DNA of 64,000 bases, taken from positions 434,001-498,000 of the forward strand of contig NZ_LGKP01000035.1 in the NCBI RefSeq assembly GCF_001306135.1, written 5' to 3'. A program made the translations under genes and the position numbers. A model generated the notes under the pieces. That model was not told where the DNA came from and searched no databases. It saw only the letters and a program-made list of their open reading frames with translations. This DNA is from Herpetosiphon geysericola. Its GTDB lineage: Bacteria > Chloroflexota > Chloroflexia > Chloroflexales > Herpetosiphonaceae. This document shows, in pieces, positions 26,785 through 35,243 of this stretch. Positions within the stretch are counted from its first letter, which is position 1, and each line of letters begins with the position of its first letter.

Positions 26785-28683
26785 ATGAATCGTCAACGAA
26801 TAATTGGGCTTGCTGGATTGCTTGGGCTAGCGGTGTTGATCTTAATCTTGCCGCACAGCCGTTTTTGGTTTGCGGCGCTGGTTTGTACGCTGGCCCCAGG
26901 TTATCTGCTAGAACGCTGGCTTGATTTGGAGCTAGCGCCATTGGTGCGCCCAAGCCTCTGGATTGGCCTAAGTTTGGCCGTCTGGCCACTAGGCTATGTC
27001 TGGTTAACCACGTTTGGTCTAGCTTTCAGCGTTGGCATGATTACGTTTATCGCCTTTGGCTTGGTTGGCGGGGTTGTTTGGCGTATCTGGCGCGAGGGCG
27101 AACAGCCTTGGGTCTTGCCAGCGCCAGTGCCAATTCTTGGCTTGACATTATTGATTGTGAGCTTCGCGATTAGCACCAGAATTAGCCATATTCGCAATGT
27201 AGCGTTTCCGCCATGGGTCGATTCAATTCACCATGCCACGATTATGCGGGTGATTGCTGAGAGTGGCCAAGTGCCCTATTCGTTGCGGCCTTATCTGCCA
27301 GTTGATAATTTTGGCTATCACTGGGGTTTTCATTCAACTGCTGCCACAATCTACAACTTAAGCGGCATGAGCATTCCGCAATTTATGCTATGGTATGGCC
27401 AATTTTTAGGCGTACTGATTGTGATTTCGGTTGGCAGTGCGACGATTGGCCTGACCAAAAGCCCAATTGCTGGTTTAGCTGCTGCGACCATGACGGGCTT
27501 TATCTCGATTATGCCCGCCTATTATCTCAGTTGGGGCCGTTATACCTTGCTTGCTGGCTTGGCAATGGTTCCGGTGGTTTTGCTATTGGCGTGGGTTGCG
27601 ATGGATCGCAGCGATCGTAAAGGCCTGATTTTATTGACAATTGCCATTGGTGGGCTGTTGCCGACCCACTTTGTGGCGGCAGGTTTTGCCTTGTTATGGT
27701 GTGTCGCGGTCTGGTTGGGGCGTGATGTTTGGTCCGAGCAACGCTGGAGGGTGCTGGGCAATCAAGCGGCAGCAGTTGGGATGGCAATTTTGTTGATGTC
27801 GCCATGGCTGGCCTTGTTGATTAGCGAAATTCAGCCTGCAGGGAGTGGCACGCCTAAACAACTGGTTGGCGGCGGCTACAACACCTACGAAGCTGCTAAA
27901 GGCCTGTATTGGACATGGAATAATCTTCAGATCTTCTTAGTAAGTTTGTTGGCGGCTTGGGTTGGGTTGTTGAAGCAATGGCGTTTGGTATTGATTAACA
28001 GCCTTTGGGCGCTGCTGGTGATGCTATTTGCCAATCCGGTTGTACTTGGTTTGCCCTATCTCTCGTTTTTCAACAACAACATTGTGGCTTTGGCAATTTT
28101 TCTGCCGATTAGTTTATGGTTTGGCTTTGGGGTTGCTTCATTAGACCAAGGCTTGAGCCAACATCTTAAAGTGGGCGTGGCCCGAGGGTGGCGAGCGATT
28201 CGCACTGCAATCTTGGCAATAACCGTGCTGATTTCTGCTTCAAAAATGCATAACGTGATCAACGATGGCACAATTATCGCCAAAGCCGATGATTTAACTG
28301 CCCTGAATTGGATTGTGCAGCGCATTCCCAAAAATGCCCGTTTTGCGATCAATACTGAAGGTTGGCTCTACGACGTAGCGCGCGGCAGCGATGGCGGCTG
28401 GTGGATTTTGCCCTATGCTGGCTTGCAGGTGAGCACTCCGCCGGTGGTTTACAACCAAGGAACCTTTGAGTATATCGATGCAGTTGAGGCAGAAACAGGC
28501 TGGTTGCGCAACGCTAGCGATAAACCGCCAAGCGAGCTAGCTCAGTGGATGCGCGACCATGACTATGATTATGCCTATGCGACGATTGATGGCAAGATCT
28601 TCAACCAAGCAAAATTAGCCAATACGCCGGAATTTGAATTGGTGTATGAAAATGCGAGTGTGGCAATTTATCTGCGGAAATAA
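26785..28683 (+). CDS. Polytopic membrane protein, GT-C-glycosyltransferase-like
   Basis: 632 residues with about a dozen hydrophobic segments from residue 5 to about 490. A large non-membrane loop after segment 4 contains VDSIHHATIMRVIAESGQVP and NFGYHWGFHS, reminiscent of the acidic first loop of GT-C enzymes that use polyprenyl-phosphate sugars. The final 140 residues are soluble. It resembles DUF6541-type membrane proteins, with low certainty. It stands alone between terminators, with uppS (polyprenyl-diphosphate synthesis) 600 bp away on the other strand. Biochemical role unproven. Confidence 0.75.
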   Translation: MNRQRIIGLAGLLGLAVLILILPHSRFWFAALVCTLAPGYLLERWLDLELAPLVRPSLWIGLSLAVWPLGYVWLTTFGLAFSVGMITFIAFGLVGGVVWRIWREGEQPWVLPAPVPILGLTLLIVSFAISTRISHIRNVAFPPWVDSIHHATIMRVIAESGQVPYSLRPYLPVDNFGYHWGFHSTAATIYNLSGMSIPQFMLWYGQFLGVLIVISVGSATIGLTKSPIAGLAAATMTGFISIMPAYYLSWGRYTLLAGLAMVPVVLLLAWVAMDRSDRKGLILLTIAIGGLLPTHFVAAGFALLWCVAVWLGRDVWSEQRWRVLGNQAAAVGMAILLMSPWLALLISEIQPAGSGTPKQLVGGGYNTYEAAKGLYWTWNNLQIFLVSLLAAWVGLLKQWRLVLINSLWALLVMLFANPVVLGLPYLSFFNNNIVALAIFLPISLWFGFGVASLDQGLSQHLKVGVARGWRAIRTAILAITVLISASKMHNVINDGTIIAKADDLTALNWIVQRIPKNARFAINTEGWLYDVARGSDGGWWILPYAGLQVSTPPVVYNQGTFEYIDAVEAETGWLRNASDKPPSELAQWMRDHDYDYAYATIDGKIFNQAKLANTPEFELVYENASVAIYLRK

Positions 28684-28710
28684 GCGCGGCTGGGTTTGCT
28701 CTAGCCGCGC
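28684..28710. terminator. Bidirectional terminator hairpin
   Basis: GCGCGGCT / AGCCGCGC stem immediately after the membrane-protein stop, lying 10 nt from the stop of the convergent coiled-coil gene. Confidence 0.65.
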
Positions 28711-28719
28711 TGAGGAAGC

Positions 28720-29007
28720 TTAGGCAGCAGGCGCCGCTGCGTAGGGCAATAAATCGTAGCGCTCTTGCAAACGATCAATATACATCATTTGATAGAGCAC
28801 GGCATCTTCGACGTGATCATGGCGTTGGCGCAGATGCTCCAATTCTTGATATTTGTTTGTATCGTGAGTAGCGTCTAATTGTTGTTCCAAATCGACGACA
28901 GCATGTTCAAGATCATCGAGTTCCCATACGAGATCTTGCAGTTTGCTGCGCTCATCTTTGAGTTGACGCAAAAGCTGAGTATGGGCAGCAGGCAATCGCA
29001 TATGCAT
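28720..29007 (-). CDS. Small coiled-coil protein
   Basis: 95 residues from the ATG at 29007, which has GAGGG about 8 nt upstream. The frame opens 12 codons earlier without a ribosome site. It is almost entirely alpha-helical with heptad-like Leu spacing (LLRQLKDERSKLQDLVWELD, then LEHLRQRHDHVEDAVLYQ). A short Ala/Pro tail follows. No membrane segment or enzymatic motif. Function unknown. Convergent with the membrane protein gene. Confidence 0.6.
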   Translation of the reverse strand: MHMRLPAAHTQLLRQLKDERSKLQDLVWELDDLEHAVVDLEQQLDATHDTNKYQELEHLRQRHDHVEDAVLYQMMYIDRLQERYDLLPYAAAPAA

Positions 29008-29299
29008 TGGGAAAACCCTCTTGGTAAGTAGAGAACGTGCCATAAGCTAAAGCTTAGAAAGTGCAATAGGTTACTTAACAACCTTGCTACTTCTATCATA
29101 TCATGTTCCAACAAGAGACTTTGGTATGATTCGGTTAACTCCAAATGGGTAGCCAAGCGCCTATCCAAAGGGTGATAGCTGGTTGCACCGTTTAAACCAA
29201 ACCCAAGCCGCTTGGGTGTTGGCTTGGGCTGTTGATAGATGTTCATTTTTTAGCGCTATATAGTTAACGATTGAACCCCAAAAGCGTGGATGGCACTGC

Positions 29300-30034
29300 T
29301 TACTTGGCCATTTCACCTTCGCCGATGCGGCCACCATAGCGGCGTTCGCGATTGCCAAAATTGCTCACGGCCTCGCGAAATTGGTCGGGGCCAAAATCGG
29401 GCCACAGCAAGGGAGTCATATAATATTCGCTATAAGCTGCTTGCCAAATCAAAAAGTTGCTTAGGCGTTGCTCGCCGCTGGTGCGCACAATCAAATCTGG
29501 GTCGGGAATGCCCGAGGTATACAAGTGGCCGGCGATCATCTCGTCGCTAATATCGTCTGGATTGATGCCTTTGGCCACAATTTCGCGCACTGCATTAACA
29601 ATATCAGCGCGTCCACCATAGTTGAAGGCGACTGAAAGGGTCAAGGCTGTATTCTTGGCAGTCATGGTAATGGCATTTTGAATTTTTTTGGCCAGCGCTG
29701 AATCAACGCCATCGAGCGTGCCAAGTAAGTGCAAGCGCACCCCTTCGGCGTGCAACTCACGCAACTCGCGGTCGAGATATTCGGCCATAATCCGCATCAA
29801 TCCGCGCACTTCCCACGATGGGCGTTTCCAATTTTCGGTTGAAAAAGCATAAATCGTGAGGTAAGGAATGCCCAAGGCAATCGCCTCGCGCACGATCCGT
29901 TTGATATTGCCTGTGCCAGCATGATGCCCTGCCAGACGGGGGAGGCCGCGGCCTTGGGCCCAACGGCCATTGCCATCCATAATTATTGCCACATGGCGGG
30001 GTGCGATAGCAGTTTCAAGTTGTTGTACGGTCAT
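29300..30034 (-). CDS. uppS: Isoprenyl (undecaprenyl) diphosphate synthase
   Basis: 244-residue cis-prenyltransferase that builds the long-chain polyprenyl diphosphate carrier for cell-wall and polysaccharide precursors. Substrate and Mg site are in VAIIMDGNGRWA (catalytic Asp20). FSTENWKRP, FNYGGRADIV and the C-terminal IRTSGE-like segment VRTSGEQRLSNFLIWQ are all diagnostic. Normal length. No cdsA or dxr follows in the window, so it is not in the usual gene context. The 292 bp beyond its 3' end hold no gene. Confidence 0.96.
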   Translation of the reverse strand: MTVQQLETAIAPRHVAIIMDGNGRWAQGRGLPRLAGHHAGTGNIKRIVREAIALGIPYLTIYAFSTENWKRPSWEVRGLMRIMAEYLDRELRELHAEGVRLHLLGTLDGVDSALAKKIQNAITMTAKNTALTLSVAFNYGGRADIVNAVREIVAKGINPDDISDEMIAGHLYTSGIPDPDLIVRTSGEQRLSNFLIWQAAYSEYYMTPLLWPDFGPDQFREAVSNFGNRERRYGGRIGEGEMAK

Positions 30035-30177
30035 AGATCTAAAGACCTCATCAATTTAAGCGTTTGTCTAGCATTCGTTGTAGGGTAGCGAATATACTAC
30101 CATTGTTGCAAGCACTCGCGTGCAATATATGCGAAACTAGGCCTGATCGACTATTTTTCGCAAGCGAGGGCATGGCG

Positions 30178-30774
30178 ATGTTACTCAAAGGGCTTATTTT
30201 AGGCTTTTCGATTGCTGCACCAGTTGGGCCAATTGGGGTGTTGTGCATTCGACGCAGCCTAATTCATGGCCGCTTGGCGGGCTTTTTATCGGGCTTGGGC
30301 GCGGCGACTGCCGATGGATTGTATGGGTTGCTAGCGGCGTTTGGCTTGGCGACAGCGCTGAACAATGTGAATCAAGATTCTGTTTGGTTGTTTGGGCTGC
30401 GAATTGTTGGAGGACTATTTCTGGGCTATCTGGCAATTAAAACCATGCTCAGTCGGCCTGCAACTGAAGGTGCGAGCGCGCAAGCAGATAATTTATGGGC
30501 GATGTATGCCTCGACGTTCTTTTTGACCTTGACCAATCCCATGACGATTTTATCGTTTGCGACCGTGTTTGCTGGCTTGGGGCTTACGGCCTATGGCTGG
30601 GAGAGCGTTTGGTTGGTGGTTGGAGTAACTGTTGGCTCGGCCTTATGGTGGTTGCTGTTGAGTGGCGGCGTGAGCTTGTTGCGTGAGCGAATGCAAGGCT
30701 ACGGCGTTTGGATCAATCGGATTTCAGGCATAATTATTTTGGGCTTTGCGCTGGTGGTGGTACTTGGAGCTTAA
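30178..30774 (+). CDS. LysE/RhtB-family exporter
   Basis: 198 residues with six predicted membrane segments. The family signature at the N-terminus is SIAAPVGPIGVLCIRRSL. ATADGLYGLLAAFGLA and the TNPMTILSFATVFAG helix are also typical of amino-acid or metabolite exporters of the LysE superfamily. I start at the ATG at 30178 because GAGGG lies 7 nt upstream. An ATG at 30172 is possible, and the longer frame from 30064 is not supported. Substrate unknown. Ends at a strong shared hairpin. Confidence 0.9.
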   Translation: MLLKGLILGFSIAAPVGPIGVLCIRRSLIHGRLAGFLSGLGAATADGLYGLLAAFGLATALNNVNQDSVWLFGLRIVGGLFLGYLAIKTMLSRPATEGASAQADNLWAMYASTFFLTLTNPMTILSFATVFAGLGLTAYGWESVWLVVGVTVGSALWWLLLSGGVSLLRERMQGYGVWINRISGIIILGFALVVVLGA

Positions 30775-30781
30775 ATACAAA

Positions 30782-30809
30782 GCGGGTGTTGGTTCGAGCC
30801 AACACCCGC
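30782..30809. terminator. Bidirectional terminator, LysE / PspA
   Basis: An 11-bp perfect stem GCGGGTGTTGG / CCAACACCCGC with a TTCGAG loop between convergent genes. Confidence 0.85.
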
Positions 30810-30820
30810 AATTTCAAAAA

Positions 30821-31483
30821 CTATTGTTTGCCCATTTTTGCTTTGAGCGCAGCCAATTCGTCTTCAACGGCGGTATCGCGTTCGAGGTCGGCGAAGCGAG
30901 CTTCGAGCGAGCCACCTTCAAGTTTTGACATCGCGTCAGCTTGGGCCAAGCGATCATCGACCCGTTCTTCCATTTGGGACAATTTATCCATCGCATTGAG
31001 GTTGCCCAAACCTTGAACTGTGCGTTGAATCGCTTCTTGAGTTTCGGCGCGATTCTTCTTGGCGATAATCAATTCTTTCTTGGCTTTGGCTTCTGACAAG
31101 CGTGATTCAAGACTGACCAAGGCTTTTTGGAGTTGTTCCACTTGTTCGTCTTGTTGTTCGTATTGTTGACGATAGGTATCAGCCATTTTTTGAGCATTGG
31201 TTTTGCGGCCTAAGGCAGCTTTTGCCAATTCATCGTCGCTTGCGCGAACCGCAGCTTCAGCCTTGGATTGCCATTGATCAGCTTCGGTTTGGAATGTCAC
31301 CATCTTGTTGTGCAATTTGGTTTCATCGGCCATGGCGGATGCAACAGCGGTTTTGGCTTCGTACAGTTGTTCTTGCAATTGCCGCATGTACTCGTTGACC
31401 ATTTTTTCAGGGTCTTCGGCCTTATCCAACATCGTATTGAGATTAGCGCTAACCAGGTCGCGAACACGGCTCAACAACGACAT
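30821..31483 (-). CDS. pspA: PspA/IM30 (Vipp1) family membrane-stress protein
   Basis: 220-residue, almost wholly helical coiled-coil protein. The N-terminal amphipathic helix MSLLSRVRDLVSANLNTML and the following DPEKMVNEYMRQLQEQL are the PspA/IM30 family hallmarks. The long central hairpin and the acidic C-terminus (LEGGSLEARFADLERDTAVE) also fit. Family members form ESCRT-III-like oligomers that protect or repair the cytoplasmic membrane. AGGAGG lies about 7 nt before the ATG. No pspBC or pspF is adjacent, so regulation is not of the enterobacterial type. Confidence 0.92.
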   Translation of the reverse strand: MSLLSRVRDLVSANLNTMLDKAEDPEKMVNEYMRQLQEQLYEAKTAVASAMADETKLHNKMVTFQTEADQWQSKAEAAVRASDDELAKAALGRKTNAQKMADTYRQQYEQQDEQVEQLQKALVSLESRLSEAKAKKELIIAKKNRAETQEAIQRTVQGLGNLNAMDKLSQMEERVDDRLAQADAMSKLEGGSLEARFADLERDTAVEDELAALKAKMGKQ

Positions 31484-31580
31484 AGGAATTCCTCCTTAGC
31501 TAAAACACAAAGACTGTGTGAATTCATTCTAGCACACCGCGCTGGCGGTTCTCAAGTAGTACGCGCCTTTTTCCAAAAAG

Positions 31581-32291
31581 TTACAATGGTTTTTTGGATG
31601 GTGTGCCAACCGTGCGTGGATAGGTCAATGGGGTCGCAGCTATTTTGTCAACGACGACAAGTGAACGGACAGGCTCGGCTGGAATGTTGACATTGTAGAC
31701 CGCCCGTAATTGACCTCCAAGAATGGTTATGGCCTGTTCTGCATCTTGCACTTCAGGCTCAATGTCAAAGCCTTTTGGGGCAAGCCACATGCCACCAATT
31801 TTGCACAAGGGTAAACAGTATTCGGCAAGAGTTGCCAAATTGGCGACAGCGCGAGCGGTAACAAGCTCAAAATGCTCGCGCCAACGCCGTTCACGGCCAA
31901 CAACTTCGGCCCGTTCGACCTCAACCAACACATGTTCGAGCTGCAATTCTTGGGCCACATGGCGCAAAAATTCGGCCTTCTTGCCAATTGATTCAATTAA
32001 TAAAACTTCGGTTTCGGGCCACAAAATTGCCAAGGGAATGCCTGGCAAGCCTGCGCCTGAGCCAATATCAGCCAAACTGGCTGGCGCTTGTTGACAGGTT
32101 GTTGCCAACGAAAATGAATCTAACAGATGGCGCCGCGTTGCTTCGGGCAAGGTCGAGGGCGCAACCAAGTTCATGCGCTCGCTCCATTGGGTTAGCAACG
32201 TCACATACTGTTCGAGGCGGTCGATTTGGCTAGTGGAAAGGGTTAGTTCCCACTCAGCCAAGGTGGTTTGAAGTAGCTCACGATCAATCAT
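31581..32291 (-). CDS. rsmG: 16S rRNA (guanine-N7) methyltransferase RsmG
   Basis: 236-residue SAM-dependent enzyme that methylates G527 (E. coli numbering) of 16S rRNA. The AdoMet motif is LADIGSGAGLPGIPLAILWP, followed by VLLIESIGKKAEFLRHV. The N-terminal LLTQWSERMNLVA is the RsmG signature. Its start codon overlaps the stop of the upstream zinc-ribbon gene by four bases (ATGA, 32288-32291), so the two are translationally coupled. This is not the usual mnmG-rsmG or parA-parB context. Confidence 0.95.
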   Translation of the reverse strand: MIDRELLQTTLAEWELTLSTSQIDRLEQYVTLLTQWSERMNLVAPSTLPEATRRHLLDSFSLATTCQQAPASLADIGSGAGLPGIPLAILWPETEVLLIESIGKKAEFLRHVAQELQLEHVLVEVERAEVVGRERRWREHFELVTARAVANLATLAEYCLPLCKIGGMWLAPKGFDIEPEVQDAEQAITILGGQLRAVYNVNIPAEPVRSLVVVDKIAATPLTYPRTVGTPSKKPL

Positions 32292-33193
32292 TTTTGTTTT
32301 GATAACCTATAGTGCATTTCGGCTTGCTCGTATAAGCCTAGATTATCATAAACCCGCCCGATTGCTGCATGCAGCAGTTGCGGGCGGCGGCTGGTTGGCA
32401 GCGCTGCCTTCCATTGCTTCACCGCAGCGGCGGGAAAATCGCGGTCGCTATACATTTGGGCCAATCGTTCGCGATCAAGCTTGCGTTCAGGTGTAAGAAA
32501 ATTTTCGAAGGAATGACCACATTCGCAAATCCAATTTTCGCGTACATCGAGCACATGACCACAATTGGGGCAATCGAAGGTCTGTTCGGTGCCACAATTG
32601 CTACATTCACCAGTGCTTTGGGTTGGCGTGCCACAAAATGCGCAGGGCGCTTCGAGATTTTGCGGCGGCTTTGGCACATTGCTGGTTGGGCTGCTCGCGA
32701 CCGCGCTTGGCTCGGGGCTAACTTCAGTCACCATTGGGGCAAACCCAAAGCCTGGTAGTGGCTGATCAAGCTCGATTGGCAGTGGTTGGAACATTTCCGC
32801 AGGTGGTTCATCGAAACTTGCTGGAGTGCCGACAATTGGTGGCGGCGCTGAAATGATTGGAGCTGGCGTTGGCGCGACGGCTGGCGCTGGTGGCGGGGTT
32901 GGCGCGGCTGGTGGCCTATGTGGCTCGAAGGTCGAAAGAAAATCGGCAGCTTCGCTTTGGGCTAGCTCTTCGAGGCCGCGACGGGCAGCAGTATTATCGG
33001 GATTGATTGAAAGCACGATTTGCAGACAATCGCGTTTTTGGGTGCGCGTTTCGACAACGCCGCTGAGCCACAGCCACGCGGACTCGTTTTTGGAATCGGT
33101 CAGGAGCACTTTTTGCAGATGCTGGCGAGCAAGCTCACGTTGGCCTGCGCGCACAGCAGCGATGCCTTTGGCAAGTTCATCATCGATTGTCAT
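32288..33193 (-). CDS. TPR-like protein with Pro-rich linker and double zinc ribbon
   Basis: 301 residues. Residues 1-75 form TPR-like helices (GQRELARQHLQKVLLTD, ESAWLWLSGVVET). Residues 90-180 are a Pro/Ala linker. Residues 185-225 hold CxxC pairs (CAFCGTPTQSTGECSNCG, CPNCGHVLDVRENWICECG) of zinc-ribbon type. The C-terminal 70 residues return to TPR-like helices (LYEQAEMHYRLSKQK). It is a paralogue of the gene at 33295-33975, which has the same plan. It overlaps rsmG by 4 nt. No function is known, and the ribbons may bind nucleic acid or a protein partner. Confidence 0.75.
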   Translation of the reverse strand: MTIDDELAKGIAAVRAGQRELARQHLQKVLLTDSKNESAWLWLSGVVETRTQKRDCLQIVLSINPDNTAARRGLEELAQSEAADFLSTFEPHRPPAAPTPPPAPAVAPTPAPIISAPPPIVGTPASFDEPPAEMFQPLPIELDQPLPGFGFAPMVTEVSPEPSAVASSPTSNVPKPPQNLEAPCAFCGTPTQSTGECSNCGTEQTFDCPNCGHVLDVRENWICECGHSFENFLTPERKLDRERLAQMYSDRDFPAAAVKQWKAALPTSRRPQLLHAAIGRVYDNLGLYEQAEMHYRLSKQK

Positions 33194-33294
33194 AACGGTA
33201 ATCCATCGCTAAAAAGACATTCATTGGCTATTTTTAAGGATACACCGATTTTGACATAGATTTGATTTGATGCAAGTAAGGATTGGCTAAAGAA

Positions 33295-33975
33295 TTAGGA
33301 TTGAGCCACTTGGCGATGAAATTCGGCCTCTTGGTTGCGGCCAATCTTATCGTAGGCCTGGGCCAACTTTCGGTGCAACATCACCACATGCGAGCCATCT
33401 TTGAGCGCTCGATCCCATTGGCGGGCGGCAGGCTCCCAGCGCTCCATCAAGGCATAGCGTTGGCCTAAGCCTTCGTGATCGATGCCATCGGGAAAGAAAA
33501 TGTAGTGGCGTAAACCCTCGCCACATGGGCAGCGGGTGGTTTCCCATAAGTTAATTGTACTATCACATGAGGGGCAAGTGAGAATCGTATTTTCGCCACA
33601 GACTTGGCAATCGAGCTTGCTGCTATCAGTATCCGAATGACAAAATGGACATTGAATCAATTTGCCATTGCTGCTCGCTGCCATTGAGATGGGTGGAGTT
33701 GGCTCTGGCATGGGCGCAGGTTTATTTTGCACTTCGAGGGCTGCGATGCCACGCTGGGCTGCTTCGTTACTAGGATTAATCAACAAAACCCGCACAAGGC
33801 AATCGCGGCGTTGCTCAGGCGTATCAACAATTGCGCTCATCCAGAGCCATGCTAGTTCGTTTCGTGCATTGAGCGCTATCACTTGGGTCAGAAAATCACG
33901 GGCTGTTGCGCGCTGGCCTGCTTTGGCGGCAGTAATCCCTTCAGCCAATAAATGCGTTTCATGCACGGACGACAT
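33295..33975 (-). CDS. Paralogous TPR-like/zinc-ribbon protein
   Basis: 226 residues with the same domain order as its neighbour at 32288: TPR-like helices (GQRATARDFLTQVIALN, ELAWLWMSAIVDTPEQRRDC), then a short Pro-rich linker. Two zinc ribbons follow (CPFCHSDTDSSKLDCQVCG, CPSCDSTINLWETTRCPCG), then C-terminal TPR-like helices (LAQAYDKIGRNQEAEFHR). The linker is about 70 residues shorter. AAGGAG precedes the ATG. It lies between lipA and its paralogue on the same strand, so tandem duplication is likely. Function unknown. Confidence 0.75.
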   Translation of the reverse strand: MSSVHETHLLAEGITAAKAGQRATARDFLTQVIALNARNELAWLWMSAIVDTPEQRRDCLVRVLLINPSNEAAQRGIAALEVQNKPAPMPEPTPPISMAASSNGKLIQCPFCHSDTDSSKLDCQVCGENTILTCPSCDSTINLWETTRCPCGEGLRHYIFFPDGIDHEGLGQRYALMERWEPAARQWDRALKDGSHVVMLHRKLAQAYDKIGRNQEAEFHRQVAQS

Positions 33976-33997
33976 AGGAACTCCTTCTATCGATAAT

Positions 33998-34918
33998 CTA
34001 GCGTGGTTCGAGTGCGATCCATTCTTGCACTGGGCTAGCCACGTCGTTGCCTAATTGCTGGTGGTGTAACTCCCCTGCGTGAAATGACGAGCGGATGAAT
34101 GGCCCGGCAAAGGTGGCACGAAAGCCCAATTGCTGGCCATAGTTGCGATACAACTCATAACGCTCAGGGGGAATATATTCGCTGACCGCGACATGGGTCA
34201 ACGATGGTTGTAAATATTGGCCAATCGTGACCAGCTCTACCCCAACCTGTTTGAGATCGTCCATGGTTTGGTAGATTTCGCTGGTTGTTTCTCCCAAGCC
34301 CACCATAAACCCCGATTTGGTGCTAATCTGGGGGGCGAATTCACGACTGCGGGCCAATAACGCTAATGATCGGTCATAATCGCCTTGGGCGCGGACACTC
34401 TTAAAGACGCTGCGCACGGTTTCGATATTGTGATTGAGCACATGTGGCTCGGCATCCAAGACTGTTTTGAGTGCATCGGCATCGCCCTTGAAATCGGGAA
34501 TCAAGACCTCGATTTCGGCCTCAGGCAAGCGTTGGCGAATTGCGTTGATGGTGCGGGCAAAGTGACGTGCGCCACCATCCTTTACATCATCGCGCGCTAC
34601 AGCAGTTACTACCACATATTTTAAGCCCAAGCGCGCAGCAGCTTCAGCCACGTTATTTGGTTCACGTGGATCAAGCGGAAAGGGCTTGGCGGTGGTGACG
34701 TCACAATAATGACAACGCCGCGTACAGCGATCGCCGCCGATCATAAATGTGGCAGTGCCTTGACCAAAACACTCGGCGATATTCGGACACGAGGCTTCTT
34801 CACACACAGTATTGAGATTGAGATCACGCAGCAGTTGGCGGACATTGCGCAACTCTGGTGAAAGCACGGGTTTGCGTAACCACTCTGGTTTACGCTGACG
34901 ATGCGGTGTTGATGGCAT
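33998..34918 (-). CDS. lipA: Lipoyl synthase
   Basis: 306-residue radical-SAM enzyme that inserts two sulfurs into protein-bound octanoyl groups. The auxiliary [4Fe-4S] ligands are CEEASCPNIAEC (C-x4-C-x5-C) and the radical-SAM cluster is CTRRCHYC (C-x3-C-x2-C). The C-terminal RSSFHAGE supplies the Ser ligand region. Length is typical. It is the first gene of a minus-strand run lipA, zinc-ribbon, zinc-ribbon, rsmG. No lipB is in the window. Confidence 0.97.
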   Translation of the reverse strand: MPSTPHRQRKPEWLRKPVLSPELRNVRQLLRDLNLNTVCEEASCPNIAECFGQGTATFMIGGDRCTRRCHYCDVTTAKPFPLDPREPNNVAEAAARLGLKYVVVTAVARDDVKDGGARHFARTINAIRQRLPEAEIEVLIPDFKGDADALKTVLDAEPHVLNHNIETVRSVFKSVRAQGDYDRSLALLARSREFAPQISTKSGFMVGLGETTSEIYQTMDDLKQVGVELVTIGQYLQPSLTHVAVSEYIPPERYELYRNYGQQLGFRATFAGPFIRSSFHAGELHHQQLGNDVASPVQEWIALEPR

Positions 34919-35243
34919 ACCAACCTCACGTTAAGCAGCACATGCAGCAGTGCAAGTGACGGCAGACGAATGTGGTTCCAGCTTGCCTAAGCCAGCGATA
35001 ACCCTCACTCGCTATTGTAAAAAATTATTTAAGCGATTGCGATAACCCAAAAGCACCACTTTGGCCTAACGGCGATCCTGCCCATATGGGGGACATTGGC
35101 GCGATTTTTAGCGCAGGCGAAAGCCAAAAAGCTCAAGGATTGGCTTGCTAATCTGCGCCAAGTATAGCACGAACTTAGTTCATTGAACCAAGCGGCTGTG
35201 CTATAATTTAACGAGATGTGGCAAGCAAGGAACTGGTGTTTTC
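34919..35243. other. Divergent intergenic region lipA / radA with radA promoter
   Basis: About 325 bp without a gene. TGCTATAAT at 35199-35207 is an extended -10 element (TG-N-TATAAT) 37 nt before the radA ATG. A clear -35 is missing. I see no repeat words and no recognisable riboswitch. Confidence 0.55.

Noticed and set aside
29044..29299. Possible RNA gene next to uppS
   Set aside because: Only a short ACCCAAG/CTTGGGT hairpin is visible. No tRNA cloverleaf or known ncRNA pattern.
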